Assembly: GCF_025215095.1 (NCBI RefSeq)
Contig: NZ_JALHAP010000080.1
Location: forward strand, 186,001 to 250,000
Reading direction: 5' to 3'
DNA from: Dryocola boscaweniae
GTDB taxonomy: Bacteria; Pseudomonadota; Gammaproteobacteria; Enterobacterales; Enterobacteriaceae
Length of the DNA stretch: 64,000 nt
Of the stretch, positions 27,117 to 33,997 are shown one piece after another. The translations under genes were made by a program, and so were the position numbers. Below the pieces are notes generated by a model. The model was not told where the DNA came from, searched no databases, and worked only from the letters and a program-made list of their open reading frames with translations. Positions within the stretch are counted from its first letter, which is position 1; each line of letters starts with the position of its first letter.

Positions 27117-27136
27117 TTTCCACTTCGAAGTGGAAA
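27117..27136. promoter_or_regulatory. Perfect 20-bp palindrome, likely operator or leader hairpin
   Basis: TTTCCACTTC followed directly by its exact reverse complement. As DNA it is a candidate operator for the MtlR-like regulator at 33998-35908; as RNA it gives an 8-bp stem with a UCGA loop in the leader of the PRD gene. It is the most symmetric site in this intergenic stretch (26891-27204). Confidence 0.6.
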
Positions 27137-27204
27137 ACAACTCGCTACAAACAAATATCCCCCGTCGCTACCTTAACGTCATACCAGTAAATGAGGTGCG
27201 TAGT

Positions 27205-27540
27205 GTGAATAACGGAGCGGTAAAGGTTAATGAAGCCGGGAGTACCGAAGCCATGCAGCTAACGGAAAAGGTGCAGGCGTTTATCAATACGCTGCTGAAG
27301 TCCCGCAATATCACGCCGAATGCGGTGCAGGAACAAATGCTGACCTCCCACGTTCGAGCCATGGCGCATCGTTCGTTGACCGGTGAGCCGCTGCCAGAAG
27401 TCGAGGAGAGCCTGTTTGAGGAAATCTCTGCTGACTCGCTGGAAATGGCGAAAGCGGTGGTGGAGCAGTTTGGCAACCTGCCGATTGAAGAGGCGTGGTT
27501 GCTGTCGGTGCATTTCGAAGTAGCGAAAGACAATCTTTGA
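27205..27540 (+). CDS. Single-PRD-domain protein heading the dga-like operon
   Basis: This is a small protein made of one PTS regulation domain (PRD), with the conserved region LTSHVRAMAHRSLTGEPLP carrying histidines that PTS proteins can phosphorylate. I recall it as the PRD protein family named after Enterococcus EF_0829/Aeromonas AHA_3910. The frame is open from GTG 27130, but the better start is GTG 27205 (111 residues), 6 nt after a GAGGTG ribosome binding site at 27193-27198; the earlier one falls inside the palindrome. It has no DNA-binding domain, so it may sense PTS phosphorylation and act on the regulator or transporter. Function is unproven. Confidence 0.75.
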   Translation: MNNGAVKVNEAGSTEAMQLTEKVQAFINTLLKSRNITPNAVQEQMLTSHVRAMAHRSLTGEPLPEVEESLFEEISADSLEMAKAVVEQFGNLPIEEAWLLSVHFEVAKDNL

Positions 27541-27557
27541 ACAATCAGGAGATTCAA

Positions 27558-27920
27558 ATGGAACAAATTACCGTAGTTATTGGCGACCGCCTGGGTAAAG
27601 GCCAGAAAGTGGCAGCAGGGATCGAAAAAGCGGGTGGCCGCGCAGTGGTCATTCCTGGTGTGGCCGCCGACATGAAGCTGGGCGACGTGATGAAAGCCGA
27701 AAATGCCGCGTTTGGCATTTCCTTCTGCGGCAGCGGCGGGGCAGGCGCTATTACCGCGCAGACCAAACACGGCTACAAAGCTAAATACGGGATGCGCTCC
27801 GTGGATGAAGGCGTTACTGCAATCAACGAAGGCAATAACGTTTTAGGCTTTGGCTTTATGGATAAAGAAGAGCTGGGCGAGCGCCTGGTGCAGGCCTGGA
27901 ACAAGAAGTACGGCAGTTAA
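27558..27920 (+). CDS. Glycine-rich SFCGS family protein
   Basis: The 120-residue protein starts at ATG 27558 behind CAGGAGA. It carries the family-naming motif ISFCGSGGAGAITAQ, with one cysteine in a glycine-rich loop. The family (EF_0830/AHA_3911-like, from memory) has no known activity. The cysteine loop loosely recalls the phospho-cysteine loop of PTS EIIB proteins of the lactose/galactitol type, and the PRD partners point the same way; that reading is inference. It always sits with DUF4310-4312 genes, as here, so a soluble subunit of a transporter is likely. Confidence 0.8.
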   Translation: MEQITVVIGDRLGKGQKVAAGIEKAGGRAVVIPGVAADMKLGDVMKAENAAFGISFCGSGGAGAITAQTKHGYKAKYGMRSVDEGVTAINEGNNVLGFGFMDKEELGERLVQAWNKKYGS

Positions 27921-27922
27921 GT

Positions 27923-28219
27923 ATGAAAGAAAACTTCTCCGACACGGTGAGAGTGAGCGGGCGCGGCGATACCAAAGCCAAAGCCTTCGCCGACGCCCTG
28001 AACCACGTTCAGGGTACGGTGCTTAAGTCCTCGCCGCATATATTACTGCGTATTGAGCCACAGGATGTGCAGGTTGTTCAGGCGCGGGTACAGGTGAAGA
28101 AAGAGGCATTTTTGTTCTTTTTTCTGCGCCGGGAACGACGGATGTTCAGCGTGGAGCTGGATGTCACCGTCAACGTGACGGCAATCAATCTCGATAAAGT
28201 GGATTTCGTCGCGCATTAA
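27923..28219 (+). CDS. DUF4312 family protein
   Basis: This 98-residue soluble protein of the DUF4312 family (EF_0831/AHA_3912-like) starts 2 nt after the SFCGS stop codon. It is predicted alpha/beta, with a basic patch FFFLRRERR in the middle and no membrane segment or signal peptide. Its function is unknown. Tight linkage to the SFCGS and DUF4311/4310 genes suggests a cytoplasmic component of the same complex. Confidence 0.8.
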   Translation: MKENFSDTVRVSGRGDTKAKAFADALNHVQGTVLKSSPHILLRIEPQDVQVVQARVQVKKEAFLFFFLRRERRMFSVELDVTVNVTAINLDKVDFVAH

Positions 28220-28242
28220 AATCACACAGAAAGGACAGACTG

Positions 28243-29019
28243 ATGTTCTTAATAATATTAATAAAATCGCTCATCATCGGGGGGCTCGTCGGCGTAGGTG
28301 TTGGCGCCGGAGCTGCACGCATGTTTCACGCGCCAACCACTCAGGGAATGGGCGCTTTTCGTACGCTCGGCGAGCTGAACTCTTGTGAAGGCGACCCGGC
28401 TTCTCACTTCTCCTTTGGGCTGGGTTTCTTCTTTAACGCCTGGGCTTCCTCCGTTGCGGCGGGTGCTTTTACTCAGGACGTTGACCACCGCATTATCCCT
28501 AACTGGGGAGCCGCCGCGTTGATGGTGAAAAACCGCAACGTCGCTGAGACCCTGCACGATCCGAAAAAAATGGCCATCGCCTGCGGTCTTATCGGCATGG
28601 TGGTGGTGGCGTTCCTCAACAGCACCGCCTCCGCCGTACCGGCAGCGCTGCAGGTGACCGCCGTTAAGGTGCTGGTGCCTGCCGCGAACCTGCTGGTGAA
28701 CACGGTGATGCCGGTTATCTTCTGGCTGGCGGCGATTGACGCCGGTAAGAAATCAGGCTTCTGGGCCACCATTTTTGGCGGCTGCGCGCAGTTGATTATG
28801 GGTAACGCCGTACCGGGTCTGGTGCTGGGCATTCTGATTGGTAAAGGCGTGGAAGAGAGCGGCTGGCACCGCGTCACCAAAGTGATGATGACCGCCATCG
28901 TCGCGCTGTTCGTGCTGAGCGCCTTCTTCCGCGGTTTCGACATGAAGATGATTGAATCCTTCAATATGACCGTGCCGAACTGGCTGGATCTGATTCATAA
29001 CTCCCTGAGCGGAAAATAA
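28243..29019 (+). CDS. DUF4311 family membrane protein
   Basis: This is a 258-residue integral membrane protein with about six hydrophobic segments, starting MFLIILIKSLIIGGLVGVGVGAG. It belongs to DUF4311 (EF_0832/AHA_3913-like). A long polar loop near residues 30-90 (TLGELNSCEGDPASHFSF) could line a substrate site. With DUF4310 it probably forms the membrane channel of an uncharacterised importer, much as EIIC and EIID pair in mannose-family PTS permeases; no direct homology to those is claimed. Confidence 0.8.
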   Translation: MFLIILIKSLIIGGLVGVGVGAGAARMFHAPTTQGMGAFRTLGELNSCEGDPASHFSFGLGFFFNAWASSVAAGAFTQDVDHRIIPNWGAAALMVKNRNVAETLHDPKKMAIACGLIGMVVVAFLNSTASAVPAALQVTAVKVLVPAANLLVNTVMPVIFWLAAIDAGKKSGFWATIFGGCAQLIMGNAVPGLVLGILIGKGVEESGWHRVTKVMMTAIVALFVLSAFFRGFDMKMIESFNMTVPNWLDLIHNSLSGK

Positions 29020-29030
29020 CGGAGCCTGCA

Positions 29031-29672
29031 ATGGAAGAGAATAAAGGATTTTGGTATGCCGACTGGTCGTTCCCGATTTTTGTTGGCCTGCTTTCTTCCG
29101 GCGTGTTCGCCGGAACACATATGTATTACCTGTACGGCATCGGGGCGTTTAACGAAGTGGCGTTCGTCTCCATGCTGCGCGCCGGGATTGATACCGGTGT
29201 TTATGGCGCGGTAGCGGCATTTGGCGCCAGCTTCCTGTTTGCGCGCATTATCGAAGGTTCGCTGGTGGGGATTCTGGACATCGGCGGTGCGATTCAAACC
29301 GGCGTGGGGCTGGGCGTTCCGGCGCTGCTGCTGGGCGCAGGCTTCGTCTTCCCGGTCGCTAACTTTGCCGCCTCTCTGGTGACAGGGCTGATTATCGGCC
29401 TGGCGATAGGTTACCTGATTATTCTTGCGCGTAAATTCACCATCAACCAGAGCGATTCCACCTACGGCGCGGACGTGATGATGGGCGCGGGCAACGCTTC
29501 AGGTCGTTTCCTTGGGCCGTTGATTATTCTGAGCGCTATGACCGCCTCGATTCCGATTGGCATTGGCTCTTTGATTGGCTCGCTGCTGTTCTATCTCTGG
29601 GGCAAGCCAATTACCGGCGGCGCGATTCTGGGCGCGATGATTTTAGGGGCTATTTTCCCGGTCGCTTTGTAA
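29031..29672 (+). CDS. DUF4310 family membrane protein
   Basis: This 213-residue integral membrane protein has about six hydrophobic segments rich in Gly and Ala, including GGAIQTGVGLGVPALLLGAGF and a C-terminal GAILGAMILGAIFPVAL. It is DUF4310 (EF_0833/AHA_3914-like). It lies 11 nt after DUF4311 and ends just before a REP pair. It is proposed as the second membrane subunit of the transporter encoded here; the substrate is inferred only from the downstream enzymes. Confidence 0.8.
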   Translation: MEENKGFWYADWSFPIFVGLLSSGVFAGTHMYYLYGIGAFNEVAFVSMLRAGIDTGVYGAVAAFGASFLFARIIEGSLVGILDIGGAIQTGVGLGVPALLLGAGFVFPVANFAASLVTGLIIGLAIGYLIILARKFTINQSDSTYGADVMMGAGNASGRFLGPLIILSAMTASIPIGIGSLIGSLLFYLWGKPITGGAILGAMILGAIFPVAL

Positions 29673-29678
29673 GGCTAT

Positions 29679-29753
29679 GTGGCGGCGGATGGCGCGTTGC
29701 TTATCCGCCCGACGAATCGATACGTAGGGTGGGTATGCGAAGCGCCACCCACC
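29679..29753. repeat. REP/BIME-like palindromic pair within the dga-like operon
   Basis: GGCGGATGGCGCGTTGCTTATCC begins the left unit and GTAGGGTGGGTATGCGAAGC the right unit, in the tail-to-tail arrangement also seen at 6057-6131. It separates the putative transporter genes from the enzyme genes of the operon, which may set different mRNA levels for the two parts. Confidence 0.75.
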
Positions 29754-29769
29754 AACAAAGGAGAAAATT

Positions 29770-30903
29770 ATGTTCGATCTGATCCTGCGTCAGGCTCGCC
29801 TCGTGGACGATACGGTTATCGATATCGCGCTTAAAGACGGCAAAATTGCCGCGCTGGGTGAGGTTACCGGTGAGGCGCATGAGGTGCGGGCGTTAAACGG
29901 CGAGTATTACGTCAGCGCAGGCTGGATTGATTCCCACGTTCACTGCTACCAAAAATCCCCGATTTATCACGACGAGCCAGACAGCATCGGCATCAATACC
30001 GGCGTGACAACCGTTGTGGATGCTGGAAGCACTGGCGCGGACGATATTGATGAGTTTTATGAGCTAACCCGCAAAGCGGCGACGGATGTTTATGCGTTGC
30101 TGAATATTTCCCGCGTAGGGTTAATCGCCCAGAACGAGTTGTCGAATATGGCGAATATCGACAAAGCGGCCGTGCGCGATGCGGTGAAGCGCCATCCCGG
30201 ATTTATCGTGGGTATTAAAGCGCGCATGAGCAGCAGCGTGGTGGGCGACAACGGCATTAAACCCCTGGAACGCGCGAAAGAAATTCAGCGTGAAAACGGC
30301 GAGTTACCCTTGATGGTGCACATTGGCAATAATCCGCCGGATCTGGATGAAATTGCTGGTTTGCTGACCAGCGGCGATATCATCACGCACTGCTATAACG
30401 GCAAGCCGAACCGTATCCTCACGCCTGCGGGCGAATTGCGAGCCTCCATTGCCAACGCCATTCAGCGCGGCGTGCGGCTGGACGTGGGCCACGGCACCGC
30501 CAGCTTCAGCTTTGAAGTGGCGAAAATCGCCATTAAACAGGGCATCTTCCCGCATACCATCAGCTCCGATATTTACTGCCGTAACCGTATTAACGGGCCG
30601 GTTCACAGCCTCGGCGCGGTGATGTCCAAATTCCTTTCTATCGGGCTTTCTCTGCAGCAAGTGATTGATTGCGTTACTTCTAACGCAGCAGACGGCCTGC
30701 GTCTGAAGCACAAAGGGCGCTTATCCGTGGGCCTGGATGGCGATCTGACCATCTTTGAATTACGCCGCCAGCCGACGATGTTCACGGATTCTGAACAGCA
30801 AACGCTTACTGGCGAACTGTTGCTGTCGCCGCTTGCCGCCGTACGTGCCGGCAAGTGGTTTACTACCGAACAAGGAAAAGCAGAACATGTCTTCGATTTA
30901 TGA
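29770..30903 (+). CDS. Amidohydrolase/deacetylase family metallohydrolase
   Basis: This 377-residue TIM-barrel amidohydrolase (EF_0837/AHA_3915-like) has the metal-binding HxH in WIDSHVHCYQKSP, a lysine stretch FIVGIKARM that can bridge metals, later histidines (MVHIGNNP, THCYNG), and an N-terminal beta cap. Such enzymes hydrolyse amide bonds, for example N-acyl groups. Followed by DgaE, it could release an acyl group from an N-acylated amino sugar acid or its phosphate. The ribosome binding site AAAGGAG is good. Its last 17 nt overlap dgaE. The substrate is not established. Confidence 0.85.
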   Translation: MFDLILRQARLVDDTVIDIALKDGKIAALGEVTGEAHEVRALNGEYYVSAGWIDSHVHCYQKSPIYHDEPDSIGINTGVTTVVDAGSTGADDIDEFYELTRKAATDVYALLNISRVGLIAQNELSNMANIDKAAVRDAVKRHPGFIVGIKARMSSSVVGDNGIKPLERAKEIQRENGELPLMVHIGNNPPDLDEIAGLLTSGDIITHCYNGKPNRILTPAGELRASIANAIQRGVRLDVGHGTASFSFEVAKIAIKQGIFPHTISSDIYCRNRINGPVHSLGAVMSKFLSIGLSLQQVIDCVTSNAADGLRLKHKGRLSVGLDGDLTIFELRRQPTMFTDSEQQTLTGELLLSPLAAVRAGKWFTTEQGKAEHVFDL

Positions 30904-32005
30904 GAAATACAACTTAAAACAGGTGATTAACGCATCAGGCCGTATGACTGCGCTGGGCGTTTCCACCCCGCGACCAGAAGTTGTGGAAGCGGTTACTACC
31001 GGCATGAATCACTATTTTGAAATGAAAGATCTGGTCAACAAAACCGGCGAGTACATCGCAAGACTGCTGGATGTGGAAGCGGCGACCGTGGTGTCCTGCG
31101 CTTCTGCCGGCATTGCCCAATCTGTGGCGGCGGTGCTGGTTAAAGACAACCAGTGGCTGATTGAAAATCTGCATGCCGCCCCGCTTGAAAACAACGAAAT
31201 CGTGCTGCCTAAAGGTCATAACGTGAACTTTGGCGCGCCGGTTGGCACCATGGTGAACCTTGGCGGCGGCAAAGTCGTGGAAGCTGGTTATGCCAATGAG
31301 TGTTCCGCAGATCAGTTAGCGGCGGCGATTTCTCCGCGCACGGCCGCGATTTTGTACATCAAATCTCACCATTCGGTGCAAAAAAGTATGCTCAGCGTCG
31401 AGCAGGCCGTGGTTGTGGCGCGTAAACATAATCTACCGTTGATTGTTGATGCTGCGGCCGAAGAAGATTTGCAGTGCTACTACCGTGCGGGCGCGGACCT
31501 GGTGATTTACAGCGGCGCGAAGGCCATTGAAGGGCCTACCAGCGGGTTGGTTATCGGTAAAGAACAGTACGTAGAGTGGGTGAAACTGCAAACCGGCGGC
31601 ATCGGACGCGCAATGAAAGTGGGCAAAGAGGGCATTCTTGGCCTGACCTGCGCCATTGAGCACTATCTCACCGCGGAGAAAGAAACGGGCGAGCAAATGG
31701 TGCAGAAAATGACGCCGTTTATCGACAGTCTGAATACGCTTGATGGCGTCAGCGCCCGCGTAGTGTGGGACGCCGCAGGCCGTGACATCGCCCGTAGCGA
31801 AATTAAGTTTGATGAAGCCGCCATCGGCATCAGCACCGGTGAACTGGTAAGCGCGCTTAAGCAGGGCGAATACGCGATTTATTTCCGTGGCTATAAAGCC
31901 AACGAAGGGATTATTGAAGCGGACGTGCGCAGCGTTAGCCCACAGCAATTAGACATTATTTATCGCTGCATTAAAGCGAATATCAGCAAGGAGCAGCAGG
32001 CATGA
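30887..32005 (+). CDS. dgaE: DgaE family PLP-dependent D-glucosaminate-6-phosphate ammonia-lyase
   Basis: DgaE converts D-glucosaminate-6-phosphate to 2-keto-3-deoxy-6-phosphogluconate plus ammonia, as shown for the Salmonella dga operon. The 372-residue protein starts at ATG 30887 (SSIYEKYNLKQVINASGRMT); the frame extends upstream without conservation. The fold is of SelA/aspartate-aminotransferase type, and the PLP lysine is K212 in YSGAKAIEGPTSG. It overlaps the deacetylase gene by 17 nt and the aldolase gene by 4 nt. Confidence 0.9.
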   Translation: MSSIYEKYNLKQVINASGRMTALGVSTPRPEVVEAVTTGMNHYFEMKDLVNKTGEYIARLLDVEAATVVSCASAGIAQSVAAVLVKDNQWLIENLHAAPLENNEIVLPKGHNVNFGAPVGTMVNLGGGKVVEAGYANECSADQLAAAISPRTAAILYIKSHHSVQKSMLSVEQAVVVARKHNLPLIVDAAAEEDLQCYYRAGADLVIYSGAKAIEGPTSGLVIGKEQYVEWVKLQTGGIGRAMKVGKEGILGLTCAIEHYLTAEKETGEQMVQKMTPFIDSLNTLDGVSARVVWDAAGRDIARSEIKFDEAAIGISTGELVSALKQGEYAIYFRGYKANEGIIEADVRSVSPQQLDIIYRCIKANISKEQQA

Positions 32006-32742
32006 AACAGACCCCAAATTTTTATCGCGATCGCGTGTGCCTGAACGTACTGGCAGGTTCGAAAGAGAATGCCAAAGAGATTTACCAGGCGGCGCAGGGC
32101 CATGTGCTGGTGGGCGTGCTTTCTAAAAATTATCCGGATGTTGCAACTGCGGTGGCGGATATGCGCGATTATGCGGCGCTTATCGAAAATGCGCTTTCCG
32201 TGGGCCTTGGCGCGGGCGATCCGAATCAGTCGGCGATGGTGAGCGAAATCTCCCGTCAGGTACAACCGCAGCATGTAAATCAGGTATTTACCGGCGTGGG
32301 AACCTCCCGCGCTCTGCTCGGCCAGAGTGAAACCGTGGTCAACGGTCTGGTTTCCCCGACCGGCACCGTTGGCATGGTAAAAATCTCCACCGGACCGCTT
32401 AGCTCAACCGCCCTGGAGGGTATCGTTCCGGTTGAAACGGCCATTAAGTTGCTGAAAGATATGGGCGGCAGCTCAATCAAATATTTCCCGATGGGGGGAC
32501 TGAAATGCCGCGATGAATTTAAAGCGGTAGCTGAGGCCTGCGCGAAACACGATTTTTGGCTGGAACCGACCGGTGGAATCGATCTGGAGAACTACGAAGA
32601 AATTCTGCAGATCGCGCTGGAAGCGGGGGTGAGCAAAGTCATCCCGCATATTTACAGCTCGATAATCGATAAAGCGACCGGCAATACGCGCCCGGAAGAC
32701 GTGGCTACGCTGCTGGAAATGACGAAGAAGCTGGTTGGGTAG
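32002..32742 (+). CDS. dagF: KDGP aldolase (DagF/DgaF family)
   Basis: This 246-residue aldolase of the EF_0839/AHA_3917-like family cleaves 2-keto-3-deoxy-6-phosphogluconate to pyruvate and glyceraldehyde-3-phosphate. Visible features include VGVLSKNYPDVATAVADM, the likely Schiff-base lysine in SSIKYFPMGGLK, and the phosphate-binding end EPTGGID. It starts inside the dgaE stop codon (ATGA). It completes the route from an amino sugar acid phosphate to central metabolism. Confidence 0.88.
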   Translation: MKQTPNFYRDRVCLNVLAGSKENAKEIYQAAQGHVLVGVLSKNYPDVATAVADMRDYAALIENALSVGLGAGDPNQSAMVSEISRQVQPQHVNQVFTGVGTSRALLGQSETVVNGLVSPTGTVGMVKISTGPLSSTALEGIVPVETAIKLLKDMGGSSIKYFPMGGLKCRDEFKAVAEACAKHDFWLEPTGGIDLENYEEILQIALEAGVSKVIPHIYSSIIDKATGNTRPEDVATLLEMTKKLVG

Positions 32743-32756
32743 TTTTTTACCCGCAT

Positions 32757-32782
32757 CCCTCTTCCTCCTTAAAGGAAGAGGG
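32757..32782 (+). terminator. Intercistronic hairpin between the aldolase and lactonase genes
   Basis: A perfect 10-bp stem CCCTCTTCCT / AGGAAGAGGG with a 6-nt loop follows dagF. It is not followed by a T tract, so it looks more like an mRNA stabiliser or partial attenuator than a full terminator. Confidence 0.5.
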
Positions 32783-32805
32783 CCAAACAACAACGAGGAT
32801 CTTCA

Positions 32806-33951
32806 ATGCCTGCAACACGTAATCTTCTTATTGCTTCATTAGCCATGATCGCCGGTTCGGCTCAGGCGCAGTTCGCCTGGGTTGGCACTTACAATCCGAA
32901 CGGCGAAGGGGTTTATCGCTTTCAGGTTGATGCGAAAACCGGCGCGTTGAGTAACAAAACCCTGGTCAGTGAGTTACCTAATGCTGCGCAGTTAACCGCT
33001 TCAAAAGACGGGAAAACGTTGTATGTGGCGAGCGAAGCGGAAAAGGGCGTTATTGCGGCGTTGCGTGTTGGGAAAGAGGGCAACCTTACAGAACTAAACC
33101 AGGTTTCTTCTGGAGGAGCCGGGCCGGTTTATCTGTCGCTTACGCCAGACGGCCGTCATTTGTTGGTTGCCAACTACATCAGCGGGACCATCGCCGTATT
33201 ACCGGTGAAAGAAGACGGCAGCCTGAGTGAAGCAAGCGATACCCGACAGGATGAAGGCCAGCCCGGAGCTGCGAAGCCGGAGGCCGCCGTGGACGGCAGC
33301 TTTGCGGTAAGCGATCATAATGGTCCGCATGCGCATATGATCGGCGCCGATCCGAGCGGGAAATTCGTTTTTTCCACCGATCTTGGTTTAGATCGCATCT
33401 ACCAGTACCGTTTTGATAATGAAAGCGGCAAGCTTACGCCAAACGATCCGCCGTTTATCGCCGCTTCATCTAAAGGGGCGGGCCCGCGTCACTTTGTGTT
33501 TACGCCAAAGGGCGAGGGTCTGTGGTTGATTAACGAAGAGTCCTCTACGCTGACTTACTATCAACTCGATGCGGCCAAAGGCACCTTAACCGAAGGCAAA
33601 ACCGTGTCCGCGCTGCCAAAAGGCTACAAAGGAACCAGCTTTGCGGCGGGCCTGGTATTGAGCCATGATGGTAAGCAGCTTTACGTCGCTAACCGTTTGC
33701 ACAACAGCATCGCGCACTTCACCGTATCGGCAAATGGCACGCTGACGCATCGGGACGATATCTGGACGCGGGGTGATTATCCGCGCACCTTAACGCTCGA
33801 CAGCAGCGGTAAATACCTTTACGCCATGAATCAGCGTAGCGACAACATTACACGTTTCAGCGTTGCGCCGCAGGACGGCAAGCTGACTTTCGTTGAGGAT
33901 TACGTGGCGGTAGGAAGCCCATCGCAATTAGTTTTAACGCCTGCGAAATAG
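32806..33951 (+). CDS. Exported lactonase (6-phosphogluconolactonase-like beta-propeller)
   Basis: This 381-residue protein has a signal peptide (MPATRNLLIASLAMIAGSAQA) followed by a seven-bladed propeller of the Lactonase family (YbhE/CMLE type), beginning FAWVGTYNPNGEGVYRFQVD, with GGAGPVYLSLTPDGRHLLVANY and DHNGPHAHMIGADPSG in later blades. E. coli YbhE is cytoplasmic and about 331 residues; the signal peptide makes this one periplasmic. It could open a sugar-acid lactone outside the cell membrane before import. It is the only secreted member of the operon. Confidence 0.82.
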   Translation: MPATRNLLIASLAMIAGSAQAQFAWVGTYNPNGEGVYRFQVDAKTGALSNKTLVSELPNAAQLTASKDGKTLYVASEAEKGVIAALRVGKEGNLTELNQVSSGGAGPVYLSLTPDGRHLLVANYISGTIAVLPVKEDGSLSEASDTRQDEGQPGAAKPEAAVDGSFAVSDHNGPHAHMIGADPSGKFVFSTDLGLDRIYQYRFDNESGKLTPNDPPFIAASSKGAGPRHFVFTPKGEGLWLINEESSTLTYYQLDAAKGTLTEGKTVSALPKGYKGTSFAAGLVLSHDGKQLYVANRLHNSIAHFTVSANGTLTHRDDIWTRGDYPRTLTLDSSGKYLYAMNQRSDNITRFSVAPQDGKLTFVEDYVAVGSPSQLVLTPAK

Positions 33952-33997
33952 CTATGGCGGTCGTGCCCACGCGCCCGCTTAATGAAAGGAAACTGCT

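Noticed and set aside
27130..27147. Sigma-54-like spacing (GG-N10-GC in TGGAAAACAACTCGCTAC) before the PRD gene
   Set aside because: Only a partial match to the -24/-12 consensus, it overlaps the palindrome, and the linked regulator lacks the AAA+ domain needed to activate sigma-54.
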